DNA of 64,000 bases, taken from the NCBI RefSeq assembly GCF_014268495.2, contig NZ_CP077087.1, forward strand, positions 1,615,501-1,679,500, written 5' to 3'. Of this stretch, positions 37,815 to 44,204 are shown one piece after another; within the stretch, counting starts at the first letter, position 1, and each line of letters begins with the position of its first letter. The translations under genes and the position numbers were made by a program. The DNA is from Pseudomonas monsensis (GTDB lineage: Bacteria > Pseudomonadota > Gammaproteobacteria > Pseudomonadales > Pseudomonadaceae). The notes under the pieces are model-generated. The model searched no databases, was not told the origin of the DNA, and was given only the letters and a program-made list of their open reading frames with translations.

Positions 37815-38372
37815 ATGGAACTTCAGGCCAACGCTGCGCTGATCATCATCGACCAGCAACAAGGCATTCTGGAACCGCGTCTGGGGCGGCGGAACAATCC
37901 GCAGGCCGAAGAGCGAATCCTCGATTTGCTCGGATTCTGGCGCCGCAACGCGCGACCAGTGGTTCATGTGCAGCATCTTTCGCATTCGCCGGACTCGGTG
38001 TTCTGGCCGCAACAGTCAGGCGTGGAGTTTCAGCAGCGGTTTTTGCCGCAGGATGGCGAGTGGCTGATACAGAAACGCGTGCCGGATGCCTTTTGTGGCA
38101 CCGGGCTGGAAGCACGGTTGAATGAGGCGGGGATCGGGCAGTTGATCATCGTTGGCGTGGCCACCCACAACTCGGTGGAGTCCACGGCGCGCGCGGCGGG
38201 CAATCTGGGGTTCGACGCGTGGGTGGTGGAGGATGCGTGCTTTACCTTCGACAAGGCCGATTATTTCGGCACGTTGCGCACGGCTGAAGAGGTGCACGGG
38301 ATGTCGCTGGGGAATTTGCAGGGGGAGTATGCGACGGTGGTCAGTGCGAAGCAGATTCTCGCGGCGGGCTGA
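37815..38372 (+). CDS. Isochorismatase-family hydrolase homologue (Ser in place of catalytic Cys)
   Basis: A 185-residue single-domain protein. The first catalytic residue is the Asp of IIIDQQQGI and the lysine lies in LIQKRVPDAF, as in the cysteine-hydrolase family. The nucleophile loop, normally G-x-x-T-x-x-C-V, reads GVATHNSVESTAR, so serine replaces cysteine. True isochorismatases such as PhzD also lack the cysteine, so it may be a vinyl-ether hydrolase, or a divergent amidase. The start could instead be the GTG at 37800; neither has a clear ribosome-binding site. Divergent from the GST gene. Confidence 0.82.
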   Translation: MELQANAALIIIDQQQGILEPRLGRRNNPQAEERILDLLGFWRRNARPVVHVQHLSHSPDSVFWPQQSGVEFQQRFLPQDGEWLIQKRVPDAFCGTGLEARLNEAGIGQLIIVGVATHNSVESTARAAGNLGFDAWVVEDACFTFDKADYFGTLRTAEEVHGMSLGNLQGEYATVVSAKQILAAG

Positions 38373-38395
38373 AATCTTTGCCCTGTGTACCGGCC

Positions 38396-38612
38396 CCCTT
38401 CGCGAGCAAGCTCGCTCCCACAGGGCGATTGCATTCCATCTGAAGAAACCCGCTCACCTTTAGGCGTGAGCCTGCTCGCGATAGCGGTCTGTCAGGTGCC
38501 AGCGATGTTGAATGTGCTGCCGTCATCGCGAGCAGCCTCAGTCCTACAGTCAATTGCATTCCAACGGAAGGAACTCGGTCACTGTGGGAGCTGGCTTGCC
38601 AGCGATGGCGGA
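38396..38612. repeat. Cluster of partial REP sequences
   Basis: TCGCGAGCAAGCTCGCTCCC at the left, GAGCCTGCTCGCGAT and ATCGCGAGCAGCCTC in the middle, and CTGTGGGAGCTGGCTTGCCA at the right. At least two REP subtypes are joined here with unrelated filler, in the convergent gap between the isochorismatase-like and SEC-C genes. Confidence 0.75.
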
Positions 38613-38644
38613 GTATCAGGCGAAGGCGCTCTTCGCCTGGCGCA

Positions 38645-38848
38645 TCAAGCGCCGTGGCACTTCTTGAATTTCTTGCCGTTGCCGCATGGGCACGGATCGT
38701 TGCGGCCGACGTCTTTCAAGGCGTTGCGCACCGGTTCCTGGTGGGCGTGGCCGCAGTTCGGGCCGTGGACATGGCCATGATCGTGGTGATGGTCATGATC
38801 ATGATCGTGGTTGCAGTCAGGGCCATGGACATGAGGTTGCTGGGTCAT
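38645..38848 (-). CDS. Small His-rich SEC-C motif protein
   Basis: A 67-residue protein. Residues about 7-36 are extremely rich in His and Asp ([19 protein letters not shown]), a likely metal-binding stretch; residues about 50-66 are a SEC-C motif ([18 protein letters not shown]) with the C-x-C-x8-C-H zinc ligands, the same motif found at the end of SecA. Its start overlaps the stop of the lipoprotein gene by four bases (ATGA). A role in zinc binding or storage is plausible but not shown. Confidence 0.82.
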   Translation of the reverse strand: MTQQPHVHGPDCNHDHDHDHHHDHGHVHGPNCGHAHQEPVRNALKDVGRNDPCPCGNGKKFKKCHGA

Positions 38849-39339
38849 CGGTGTTGCTCCGGAATTAGATCGGCGGGGATTATCACGCCATTGCGTTCAA
38901 GGTGCACGTAGTGAGCGATGAATAAACCGGTTTCCATTTCGCCCTGTAACCGATAAGGAATCGGCTGGTTCGAATTTTTCAGCATTTTCACCACCTCCTT
39001 GACCTGCGGCCACAGGTTAGTGCGGATCGGCACCTTGAAGTAGGCGCTGCGTTTGGGCCCCACCGTGAACCAGTGTTCATGTTCACCCTCGGCCAGCAGC
39101 AGGTCGCCCAGATGAATGCGGTATTCCAGGCCGCGCACGGTCAGGTCGCTGTCGTTGGGGTTGTCGATGCGAAAGTGCAGGATGAATTTCTGTTCGAGCA
39201 GTTTTGCCCGTACCACCTCGACGTTCACCAGGTGCACGGCGGGGTCGACACTGTCGTCGCTGAACCACGAAGCGCAGCCGCCCAGATTCAGGGTCAGCAT
39301 CAAGGTGAAGAGCTGGAATGTGCGCCAACGACCGAGCAT
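38845..39339 (-). CDS. LEA14-like (WHy domain) lipoprotein
   Basis: A 164-residue lipoprotein with lipobox LNLGGCAS (cysteine at about residue 22). The mature part carries a LEA type 2/WHy domain: [40 protein letters not shown]. This domain is known from plant desiccation proteins and bacterial stress proteins. It is translationally coupled to the SEC-C gene after it. No enzymatic function is suggested. Confidence 0.85.
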   Translation of the reverse strand: MLGRWRTFQLFTLMLTLNLGGCASWFSDDSVDPAVHLVNVEVVRAKLLEQKFILHFRIDNPNDSDLTVRGLEYRIHLGDLLLAEGEHEHWFTVGPKRSAYFKVPIRTNLWPQVKEVVKMLKNSNQPIPYRLQGEMETGLFIAHYVHLERNGVIIPADLIPEQHR

Positions 39340-39372
39340 GGTTGAACTCCTTTTGCTGCCAGTCTAGACGCT

Positions 39373-39437
39373 AAAAGATCGCCGCCTGCATGAGATGGCG
39401 TTCTCTGCAGGCGCTGCCGCAGGCTGCGATCTGTTGA
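39373..39437. repeat. Imperfect palindrome of the AAAGATCGC...GCGATCTTT family
   Basis: Arms AAAAGATCGCCGCCTGC and GCAGGCGCTGCCGCAGGCTG with GCGATCTG closing. Related to the repeat at 21637-21714. It lies between the LEA14-like gene and the YchJ gene. Confidence 0.65.
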
Positions 39438-39439
39438 TC

Positions 39440-39916
39440 CTATACGCCGAAATACCCCGCACAGCACTTCTTGAATTTCTGCCCGCTGGCACAAGGACAC
39501 GCATCGTTGCGTCCCAGTTTCAACTGCACGGTCGGGTCGATGAAGTACCAGCGCCCGGCGTTTTGCACGAACGATGAGCGCTCGCGGTGACTGTGTTCGC
39601 CCTGGCTGTCGTGCCAGCGTGCAGTGAAGGTGACGAAGGCGTGCTCCGGCTGGCCGCCGAAGACTTCCGAGCTTTCCACGTCGAGGCCGAGCCAGGTGCT
39701 CTGCGCACTCCAGGCACTGATTGCCTGACGATCCAGCCCCGCTTGCTGGGCGGGCAGGGTGGTCGCCACCAGATAATCGATCAGACCCAGCACATAGGCG
39801 CTGTAGCGCGAGCGCATCAGCGCCTCGGCGCACGGCGCCGGGTGGCCGGCGTGATAGTGACCGCAGCAGGCGTCCAGCAGATTACCGCTGCCGCACGGGC
39901 AAATGGCTGTACTCAT
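39440..39916 (-). CDS. YchJ family (UPF0225) protein with two SEC-C motifs
   Basis: A 158-residue protein with a SEC-C motif at each end: [14 protein letters not shown] near residue 6 and [15 protein letters not shown] near residue 140. The middle ([24 protein letters not shown] ... [20 protein letters not shown]) is the YchJ-like NTF2-type fold. Function unknown; zinc binding is likely. The start [11 protein letters not shown] is set by the motif; an open frame of 28 codons upstream is not conserved. Confidence 0.88.
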   Translation of the reverse strand: MSTAICPCGSGNLLDACCGHYHAGHPAPCAEALMRSRYSAYVLGLIDYLVATTLPAQQAGLDRQAISAWSAQSTWLGLDVESSEVFGGQPEHAFVTFTARWHDSQGEHSHRERSSFVQNAGRWYFIDPTVQLKLGRNDACPCASGQKFKKCCAGYFGV

Positions 39917-39920
39917 TGCA

Positions 39921-40418
39921 TTACCACCAGTATTTCCCGAAGTTTTCCGGATTGGCCCAGAACCGCGAGTTGAGCCAGTCGGGGACTTGTTTGTAGTCAA
40001 GCAGATCGTAAGTGAACAGGGTCAGCACCTGATCGTCACGCTGGAAGCGCTCGCTGGCCTGCAGTGCCAGCGAATAGAAATCGGTTTCCTGCCAGCCGCT
40101 GGCCGTCAGATCCGAGAGCACCGCGATGCGGCTGGCGTTGAGGTTACGAATGCCGCCCAACAGGTTCAGGCCATCGCGCTTGGGCAAATGTTCCAGGCAA
40201 TCGACCACCAGCGCCAGGTCGAAACGCCGCGCGGCCAGTTCCGCTGGCAAGGCGCCGGGCGCGGCATGTGCCACGCAGGTGTCCGGGTGCGCTTGCTTGA
40301 ATGCGCTCAGCGCCGGGAATTCACTGGCGCCGATCAACAGCAGACGCGCCGGGGCGTAGCGATCCAGCAAAGCGGCCAACGCCTGTTGTGGCGTGCGGGA
40401 AGAAATGGCGACGTTCAT
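39921..40418 (-). CDS. Hypothetical protein with methyltransferase-like fold pattern (DUF6231-type)
   Basis: A 165-residue protein. [17 protein letters not shown] and [28 protein letters not shown] look like the first strand-loop and the central acidic strand of a class I SAM-dependent methyltransferase, though the glycine-rich loop is short. It ends in [18 protein letters not shown], rich in tryptophan. I think it belongs to the Pseudomonas family called DUF6231 but cannot verify this. GAGGAG is 5 bases before the ATG. It is followed 4 bases later by ychJ, likely as one operon. Confidence 0.75.
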   Translation of the reverse strand: MNVAISSRTPQQALAALLDRYAPARLLLIGASEFPALSAFKQAHPDTCVAHAAPGALPAELAARRFDLALVVDCLEHLPKRDGLNLLGGIRNLNASRIAVLSDLTASGWQETDFYSLALQASERFQRDDQVLTLFTYDLLDYKQVPDWLNSRFWANPENFGKYWW

Positions 40419-40575
40419 CAATGCTCCTCAATCAGACTGCCAAGACTAGCCTGCCTGACTGCGCCGGCAAAGCGCGCTGCGGCGCCGGTTCGCGGTAAAT
40501 GGGGGGAAAGTCCTGTGAACACGGTCGCAAACAGCAATGGCCTATTGCTGGCGGAGATTAAAACTCCGGTCTTTA

Positions 40576-40610
40576 CTCCCTGAATCGGTTCTAAGCCGAT
40601 CCCTCAGGAG
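40576..40610 (+). promoter_or_regulatory. Hairpin covering the ribosome-binding site of the first OmpA-like gene
   Basis: Outer arms CTCCCTGA (40576-40583) and TCAGGAG (40604-40610), inner arms ATCGG (40584-40588) and CCGAT (40596-40600). The right arm is the Shine-Dalgarno sequence of the gene starting at 40619. GGTCTTTACTCC at the left is repeated before the second OmpA gene. Confidence 0.65.
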
Positions 40611-40618
40611 AAAACCAG

Positions 40619-41314
40619 ATGAGCATAGTTCGGACAGCATTACCTTTGATTCTGCTAACCAGTGTGTTGACTGGTTGCGCAGGTTTGCAGAAAACCGACT
40701 GGCCGACCTGTGCGGCGGTCGGCGGTGTAGTCGGTGCGGGCCTCGGTGCGACGGAAAGTTCGGCGTGGGCCGGCTACGGCGCACTGTTGGTCGGTGGTAC
40801 GGCAGCGGCCTATTGCTGGGTGCACGGTGATGGTGACGAGGACGGTGATGGTGTGCCGGACAGTCGCGACAAGTGCCCGCACACGCCTCGAGGCGTAAAA
40901 GTCGATGCTGACGGCTGCCCACCACCTGCCCCTGCGCCAGTGGTAGAAGAAGCCGTTGTGGTCAAGGAAGAAACCATAGTTATTCGCGATGTGCACTTCC
41001 AGTTCGACAAGGCCACGCTGACCGGTTCTGACAAACAAGTGCTCGACAAAGTCGCCACTCGCCTGAAACAGGAATCCTCCAACGCGCAACTGACCGTGAC
41101 CGGTCATACCGACAGTGTGGGCAGCGATGCCTACAACAAGAAACTGTCGGATCGTCGTGCGCATTCGGTGGTGGAATACCTGATCCAGCAGGGTGTGCCA
41201 CGCGCCAGCTTCGTTTCGGTGTCCGGCATGGGTGAAAGCCAGCCAGTGGCCGATAACAAAACCGCTGACGGTCGCGCGCAAAACCGTCGTACCGAAATCA
41301 AAATCGTCCGCTAG
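40619..41314 (+). CDS. OmpA-family peptidoglycan-binding lipoprotein with calcium-type repeat (paralogue 1)
   Basis: A 231-residue lipoprotein (LTSVLTGCAG, lipidated cysteine at residue 20). A glycine-rich membrane-associating segment (CAAVGGVVGAGLGATESSAWAG) is followed by an acidic thrombospondin type 3-like stretch (DGDEDGDGVPDSRDKCP) at about residues 71-87 and a C-terminal OmpA domain with FQFDKATLT, TGHTDSVGSDAYNKKLSDRRA and GRAQNRRTEI. It would anchor the outer membrane to peptidoglycan. The ribosome-binding site is within a hairpin. Confidence 0.92.
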   Translation: MSIVRTALPLILLTSVLTGCAGLQKTDWPTCAAVGGVVGAGLGATESSAWAGYGALLVGGTAAAYCWVHGDGDEDGDGVPDSRDKCPHTPRGVKVDADGCPPPAPAPVVEEAVVVKEETIVIRDVHFQFDKATLTGSDKQVLDKVATRLKQESSNAQLTVTGHTDSVGSDAYNKKLSDRRAHSVVEYLIQQGVPRASFVSVSGMGESQPVADNKTADGRAQNRRTEIKIVR

Positions 41315-41320
41315 ACCTCT

Positions 41321-41358
41321 CGCATCCGCGGCTTGTGCAGTCGCGGATGCGGGTCTTT
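41321..41358 (+). terminator. Possible terminator between the two OmpA-like genes
   Basis: Arms CGCATCCGCG and CGCGGATGCG, followed by GGTCTTT. The T-run is short, so it may be partial, letting transcription pass into the second gene. Confidence 0.55.
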
Positions 41359-41359
41359 A

Positions 41360-41395
41360 CTCCTGTGTAACCGGTATGGGCCGGTGACACAGGAG
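41360..41395 (+). promoter_or_regulatory. Hairpin covering the ribosome-binding site of the second OmpA-like gene
   Basis: Arms CTCCTGTGT (41360-41368) and ACACAGGAG (41387-41395) pair perfectly; ACCGG (41370-41374) and CCGGT (41381-41385) extend the stem. The right arm holds the AGGAG ribosome-binding site of the gene starting at 41404. Confidence 0.7.
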
Positions 41396-41403
41396 CTTTC
41401 AAA

Positions 41404-42126
41404 ATGACTGTTTTCTCAAGGTCCGTCTTGCCGGTGCTGCTGCTAGGCAGCTTGCTCACCGGTTGCGCTACTCACAGCGATGGCACTGCACCCCTCAATC
41501 AACGTACGTGGCCTATTTGCAGCCTGATCGGCGGGCTGGTCGGCGGCGGTCTTGGCGCCATCGAAAGTGGTGGCTGGGCTGGCGGCGGCGCAGCGCTGGG
41601 GATCCTCACCGGCGGACTGATCTGTTATGCCCAGGACGGCGATGAAGACGGCGATGGCGTGTTCGACCGCCGCGACCGTTGCCCTGACACCCCGGCCAAT
41701 ACCCCGGTCGATCACCGTGGTTGCCCGCTGCCGCAATATCCGGTCACTGTAAAAGCCCCCGAACCTGCGCCGCAATCGGAAGTCATCACCCTCAGTGATG
41801 CCGGCAACGTGCTGTTCGATTTCGACAAATCTGATCTGACGCCGGCCGCGAAAGCCCAGCTCGATACGCTGATGGACAAGCTGCGCAATGCCGATGTGGT
41901 CAGCATCAAAGTCATCGGCCATACCGACAGCAAAGGTTCGGATGCCTATAACCAGGCACTGTCGGAGCGGCGTGCCAGCAGTGTGGCGGCGTATCTGCTG
42001 AGCCAGGGTCTGGAACCGGGCAAGCTGACCAGTGAAGGGCGTGGCGAGAGCGAGCCGGTCGCCGACAACGCGACGGACGAGGGACGGGCGAAAAACCGTC
42101 GGGTGGAGTTGCATATCAATCGCTAG
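41404..42126 (+). CDS. OmpA-family peptidoglycan-binding lipoprotein with calcium-type repeat (paralogue 2)
   Basis: A 240-residue lipoprotein with the same plan as the gene before it: lipobox LLTGCA (C20), glycine-rich segment (LIGGLVGGGLGAIESGGWAGGG), acidic repeat DGDEDGDGVFDRRDRCPDTP, and an OmpA domain with LFDFDKSDLTPAAKAQLDTL, GHTDSKGSDAYNQALSERRA and GRAKNRRVEL. The two are clearly a tandem duplication that has diverged. The leader hairpin is also shared in form. Confidence 0.92.
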   Translation: MTVFSRSVLPVLLLGSLLTGCATHSDGTAPLNQRTWPICSLIGGLVGGGLGAIESGGWAGGGAALGILTGGLICYAQDGDEDGDGVFDRRDRCPDTPANTPVDHRGCPLPQYPVTVKAPEPAPQSEVITLSDAGNVLFDFDKSDLTPAAKAQLDTLMDKLRNADVVSIKVIGHTDSKGSDAYNQALSERRASSVAAYLLSQGLEPGKLTSEGRGESEPVADNATDEGRAKNRRVELHINR

Positions 42127-42288
42127 GACTTGTCTGTAGTCCGCAGGCTAGAGCTGCCGGGCGACGATCATCGTCGAACCGGCAGCGATCCGACGACTGA
42201 CAAAAGTTTTTTCATTTTTCCCTCTGGCTTATCCCCCGTCTAAGCCGTTACTGTGCGCCCAAAGAATAATTCCGACACGGGGGAGCGT

Positions 42289-42564
42289 ATGAAGGTTTTC
42301 TGGGGGCTGGGGCGCTTGTTGACCCTGCTGTTCTGGTGCGTGGTGGTGGTCAATCTGCTGGTGCCTTTTGTGCATCCGCTGCACTTGCTGGTCAATCTGG
42401 CTGGCGCCTTGTTGCTGGCGCTGCATGTTCTGCAGTTGCTGTTCTGTCGTCTCAAGGGGCGTCCCAACCCGTGGCGTGACCGTCTGCGGATCCTGTTGTT
42501 TGGCGTATTTCACCTGCAAACCATCCCGGCCCCGGCCGCTCCGGAGGCTTCTTCCCATGCGTAA
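42289..42564 (+). CDS. DUF1145 family inner-membrane protein
   Basis: A 91-residue protein with two hydrophobic segments (about residues 7-27 and 29-50, LLTLLFWCVVVVNLLVPF and LHLLVNLAGALLLALHVLQLL) and a basic tail (CRLKGRPNPWRDRLR), as in the YhhL/DUF1145 family. Function is unknown. GGGAGCGT precedes the ATG at 42289. Its end overlaps the start of the collagen-like gene by eight bases, so the two are probably co-translated. Confidence 0.85.
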   Translation: MKVFWGLGRLLTLLFWCVVVVNLLVPFVHPLHLLVNLAGALLLALHVLQLLFCRLKGRPNPWRDRLRILLFGVFHLQTIPAPAAPEASSHA

Positions 42565-43315
42565 ACTCTGCTTGCTCGCTGCATTGATCAGTCCCTTGGC
42601 CTGTGCCCAGGTGGTCAGCGTCGAACCCAATTCCCTGATGCGTTTGCCCAATACCGTCAGCACTTTGCAGCTCGAACGTCTGGACGTGGCCGATTACGGT
42701 ACTTTGCTGATTCCTGCCAACGTGACCGAGCTGACCGTGGGCCAATTGCGTCTTGGCCATGAAGCGCGCATTGCGATCGTTCCGGCTGAACAGGCGCTGG
42801 AATTGAAAGTGGCCCGTGCCGAACTGAGCGAAGGCAGCCAGATCACCGCGCGCGGGGCGCCGGGGACGTATGAAAAAGCCGCCCGTGCGGGGCGTAATCT
42901 GAATCTGCAATTCAAGGCGTTGAACGCGCCGCAACTGTTGGTCGATGCCCGTGGCGGCACCGGTGCGCCGGGTTTTGTCGGCCTCGATGGCGGTAACGGC
43001 GAAGACCCGGGCTGCACCTATGGCGCGGCCGGGCACGGTTTCGATGGCAGTAACGGCAGCGATGGCCAGCCGGGCGCACCGGGTGCGCTGGTGCGTCTTG
43101 AAGTGCCACGCGAGTTTCCGGCCGAGCTGATCAAGGTCAACGTGGCCGGCGGTGCCGGTGGCCCGGCGGGTGTTGGCGGCAAAGCAGGGAAGGGCGGCAA
43201 ATCCAAGGGCTGCCTGGTGTATCGCGCCGATGGCGGCAAGAATGGCAAGGCCGGGGCTGATGGCCAGCCTGGGCCGGTGGGGGCGGCGGGTGCTGTGACT
43301 GTGCAGCGTCTCTGA
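42557..43315 (+). CDS. Secreted collagen-like glycine-rich protein
   Basis: A 252-residue exported protein with a signal peptide (MRKLCLLAALISPLACA). The middle third (about residues 20-120) predicts as beta strands (LQLERLDVADYGTLLIP, VTELTVGQLRLGHEARIAIV). From about residue 130 Gly-X-Y-like repeats take over (GGTGAPGFVGLDGGNGEDPG, GSDGQPGAPGA, KAGADGQPGPVGAAGA), with two cysteines (GCTYG, GCLVY) and a lysine- and glycine-rich stretch. It could form a fibrous surface or periplasmic protein. I recognise no catalytic motif. The overlap with the DUF1145 gene suggests a joint role. Confidence 0.78.
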   Translation: MRKLCLLAALISPLACAQVVSVEPNSLMRLPNTVSTLQLERLDVADYGTLLIPANVTELTVGQLRLGHEARIAIVPAEQALELKVARAELSEGSQITARGAPGTYEKAARAGRNLNLQFKALNAPQLLVDARGGTGAPGFVGLDGGNGEDPGCTYGAAGHGFDGSNGSDGQPGAPGALVRLEVPREFPAELIKVNVAGGAGGPAGVGGKAGKGGKSKGCLVYRADGGKNGKAGADGQPGPVGAAGAVTVQRL

Positions 43316-43321
43316 ACGTTT

Positions 43322-43635
43322 TACCCTCACCCCAGCCCACTCCCCGAGGGAGAGGGCTGGGTGAGGCGACTCAGGCTATCCATCGACCTGAAAAACCGTG
43401 TCGATTATGGATTCAAAGCAGATATTTCAAGTCGGCGTAATTCTCCAATACCCCCCATTCAGTCCCCTCTCCCTCCGGGAGGAGAGGGCTGGGGTGAGGT
43501 GACTCAGACTATCCATCGACCTGAAAAACCGAGTCGATTATGGATTCAAAGCCAATCCTCCAGGTCGGTGTAACTCTTCAATATCCCCCATTCAGTCCCC
43601 TCTCCCTCCGGGAGAGGGTTAGGGTGAGGGGCTTT
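43322..43635. repeat. Compound intergenic repeat of the CCCTCTCCC...GGGAGAGGG family (copy 3)
   Basis: Fills the gap between the collagen-like gene and the CopD-like gene. Two tandem units each contain CATCGACCTGAAAAACCG, TCGATTATGGATTCAAAGC, a GTCGGTGTAA-like stretch and CCCCATTCAGTCCCCTCTCC. It ends with GGGAGAGGGTTAGGGTGAGG and GGCTTTTGA about 7 bases after the CopD-like stop, as in copies 1 and 2. Confidence 0.85.
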
Positions 43636-43641
43636 TGATTT

Positions 43642-44106
43642 TCAGATCATCGGTCTTGCCGCCGCAATCGCCACCAGCACCAACCCGACAATCAGATTGA
43701 TCCCTACCACCCGGCGAATCTGCCCCAGGACCGCCGCACCCGCCGGCCAGTCCTTCGCGTCCACTGCTTTGCGCAGTTCCGGCAGCATCAAGCCCTGAAT
43801 CCGGATGAACAGCGCGGTCATCACCACATACAAGCCCATCATCACCTGCACGTACTTCGGCGCGGTCTCGAACCCCACGTGCTGCAAATGCAACATGCCC
43901 ACGCCGCTGATCGGCAGCAGGATCACCGCGACCCACACCCAGCGGAAAAAACCTTGAAACACTTCCACCCACAAGGTCAGGCGGGCTGGGCCGTCGAGGG
44001 CCTTTACCGCCGCCGGGCGCAGGACCATCCAGGCGAAAAACATGCCGCCGACCCAGACCAGGGCGGACAGGACATGCAGCGGATAAACGAGGCTAAAAGG
44101 TGTCAT
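43642..44106 (-). CDS. CopD-family integral membrane protein
   Basis: A 154-residue protein with four hydrophobic segments. The first carries HVLSALVWVGGMFFAWMVLRP, with the histidine and tryptophan of the CopD/DUF2214-type membrane proteins, and the fourth ends GLVLVAIAAARPMI. Members of this family bind haem or copper or are of unknown role; none of the copper-resistance genes are adjacent. Single gene, divergent from dinG. Confidence 0.82.
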   Translation of the reverse strand: MTPFSLVYPLHVLSALVWVGGMFFAWMVLRPAAVKALDGPARLTLWVEVFQGFFRWVWVAVILLPISGVGMLHLQHVGFETAPKYVQVMMGLYVVMTALFIRIQGLMLPELRKAVDAKDWPAGAAVLGQIRRVVGINLIVGLVLVAIAAARPMI

Positions 44107-44167
44107 TGGGGTACTCCGTTCTGCGCGGGATCGTTTCGCGGGGTATGATAGCCGCCGAACCGAACCA

Positions 44168-44183
44168 CTGAAAATTTATCCAG
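44168..44183. promoter_or_regulatory. Candidate LexA box of dinG
   Basis: CTGAAAATTTATCCAG fits CTG-N10-CAG with an AT-rich centre, 22 bases before the dinG start. The match is weaker than that of dinB, but E. coli dinG is SOS controlled, which supports it. Confidence 0.65.
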
Positions 44184-44204
44184 CGTTTTTGCGCCCGACA
44201 CTCA

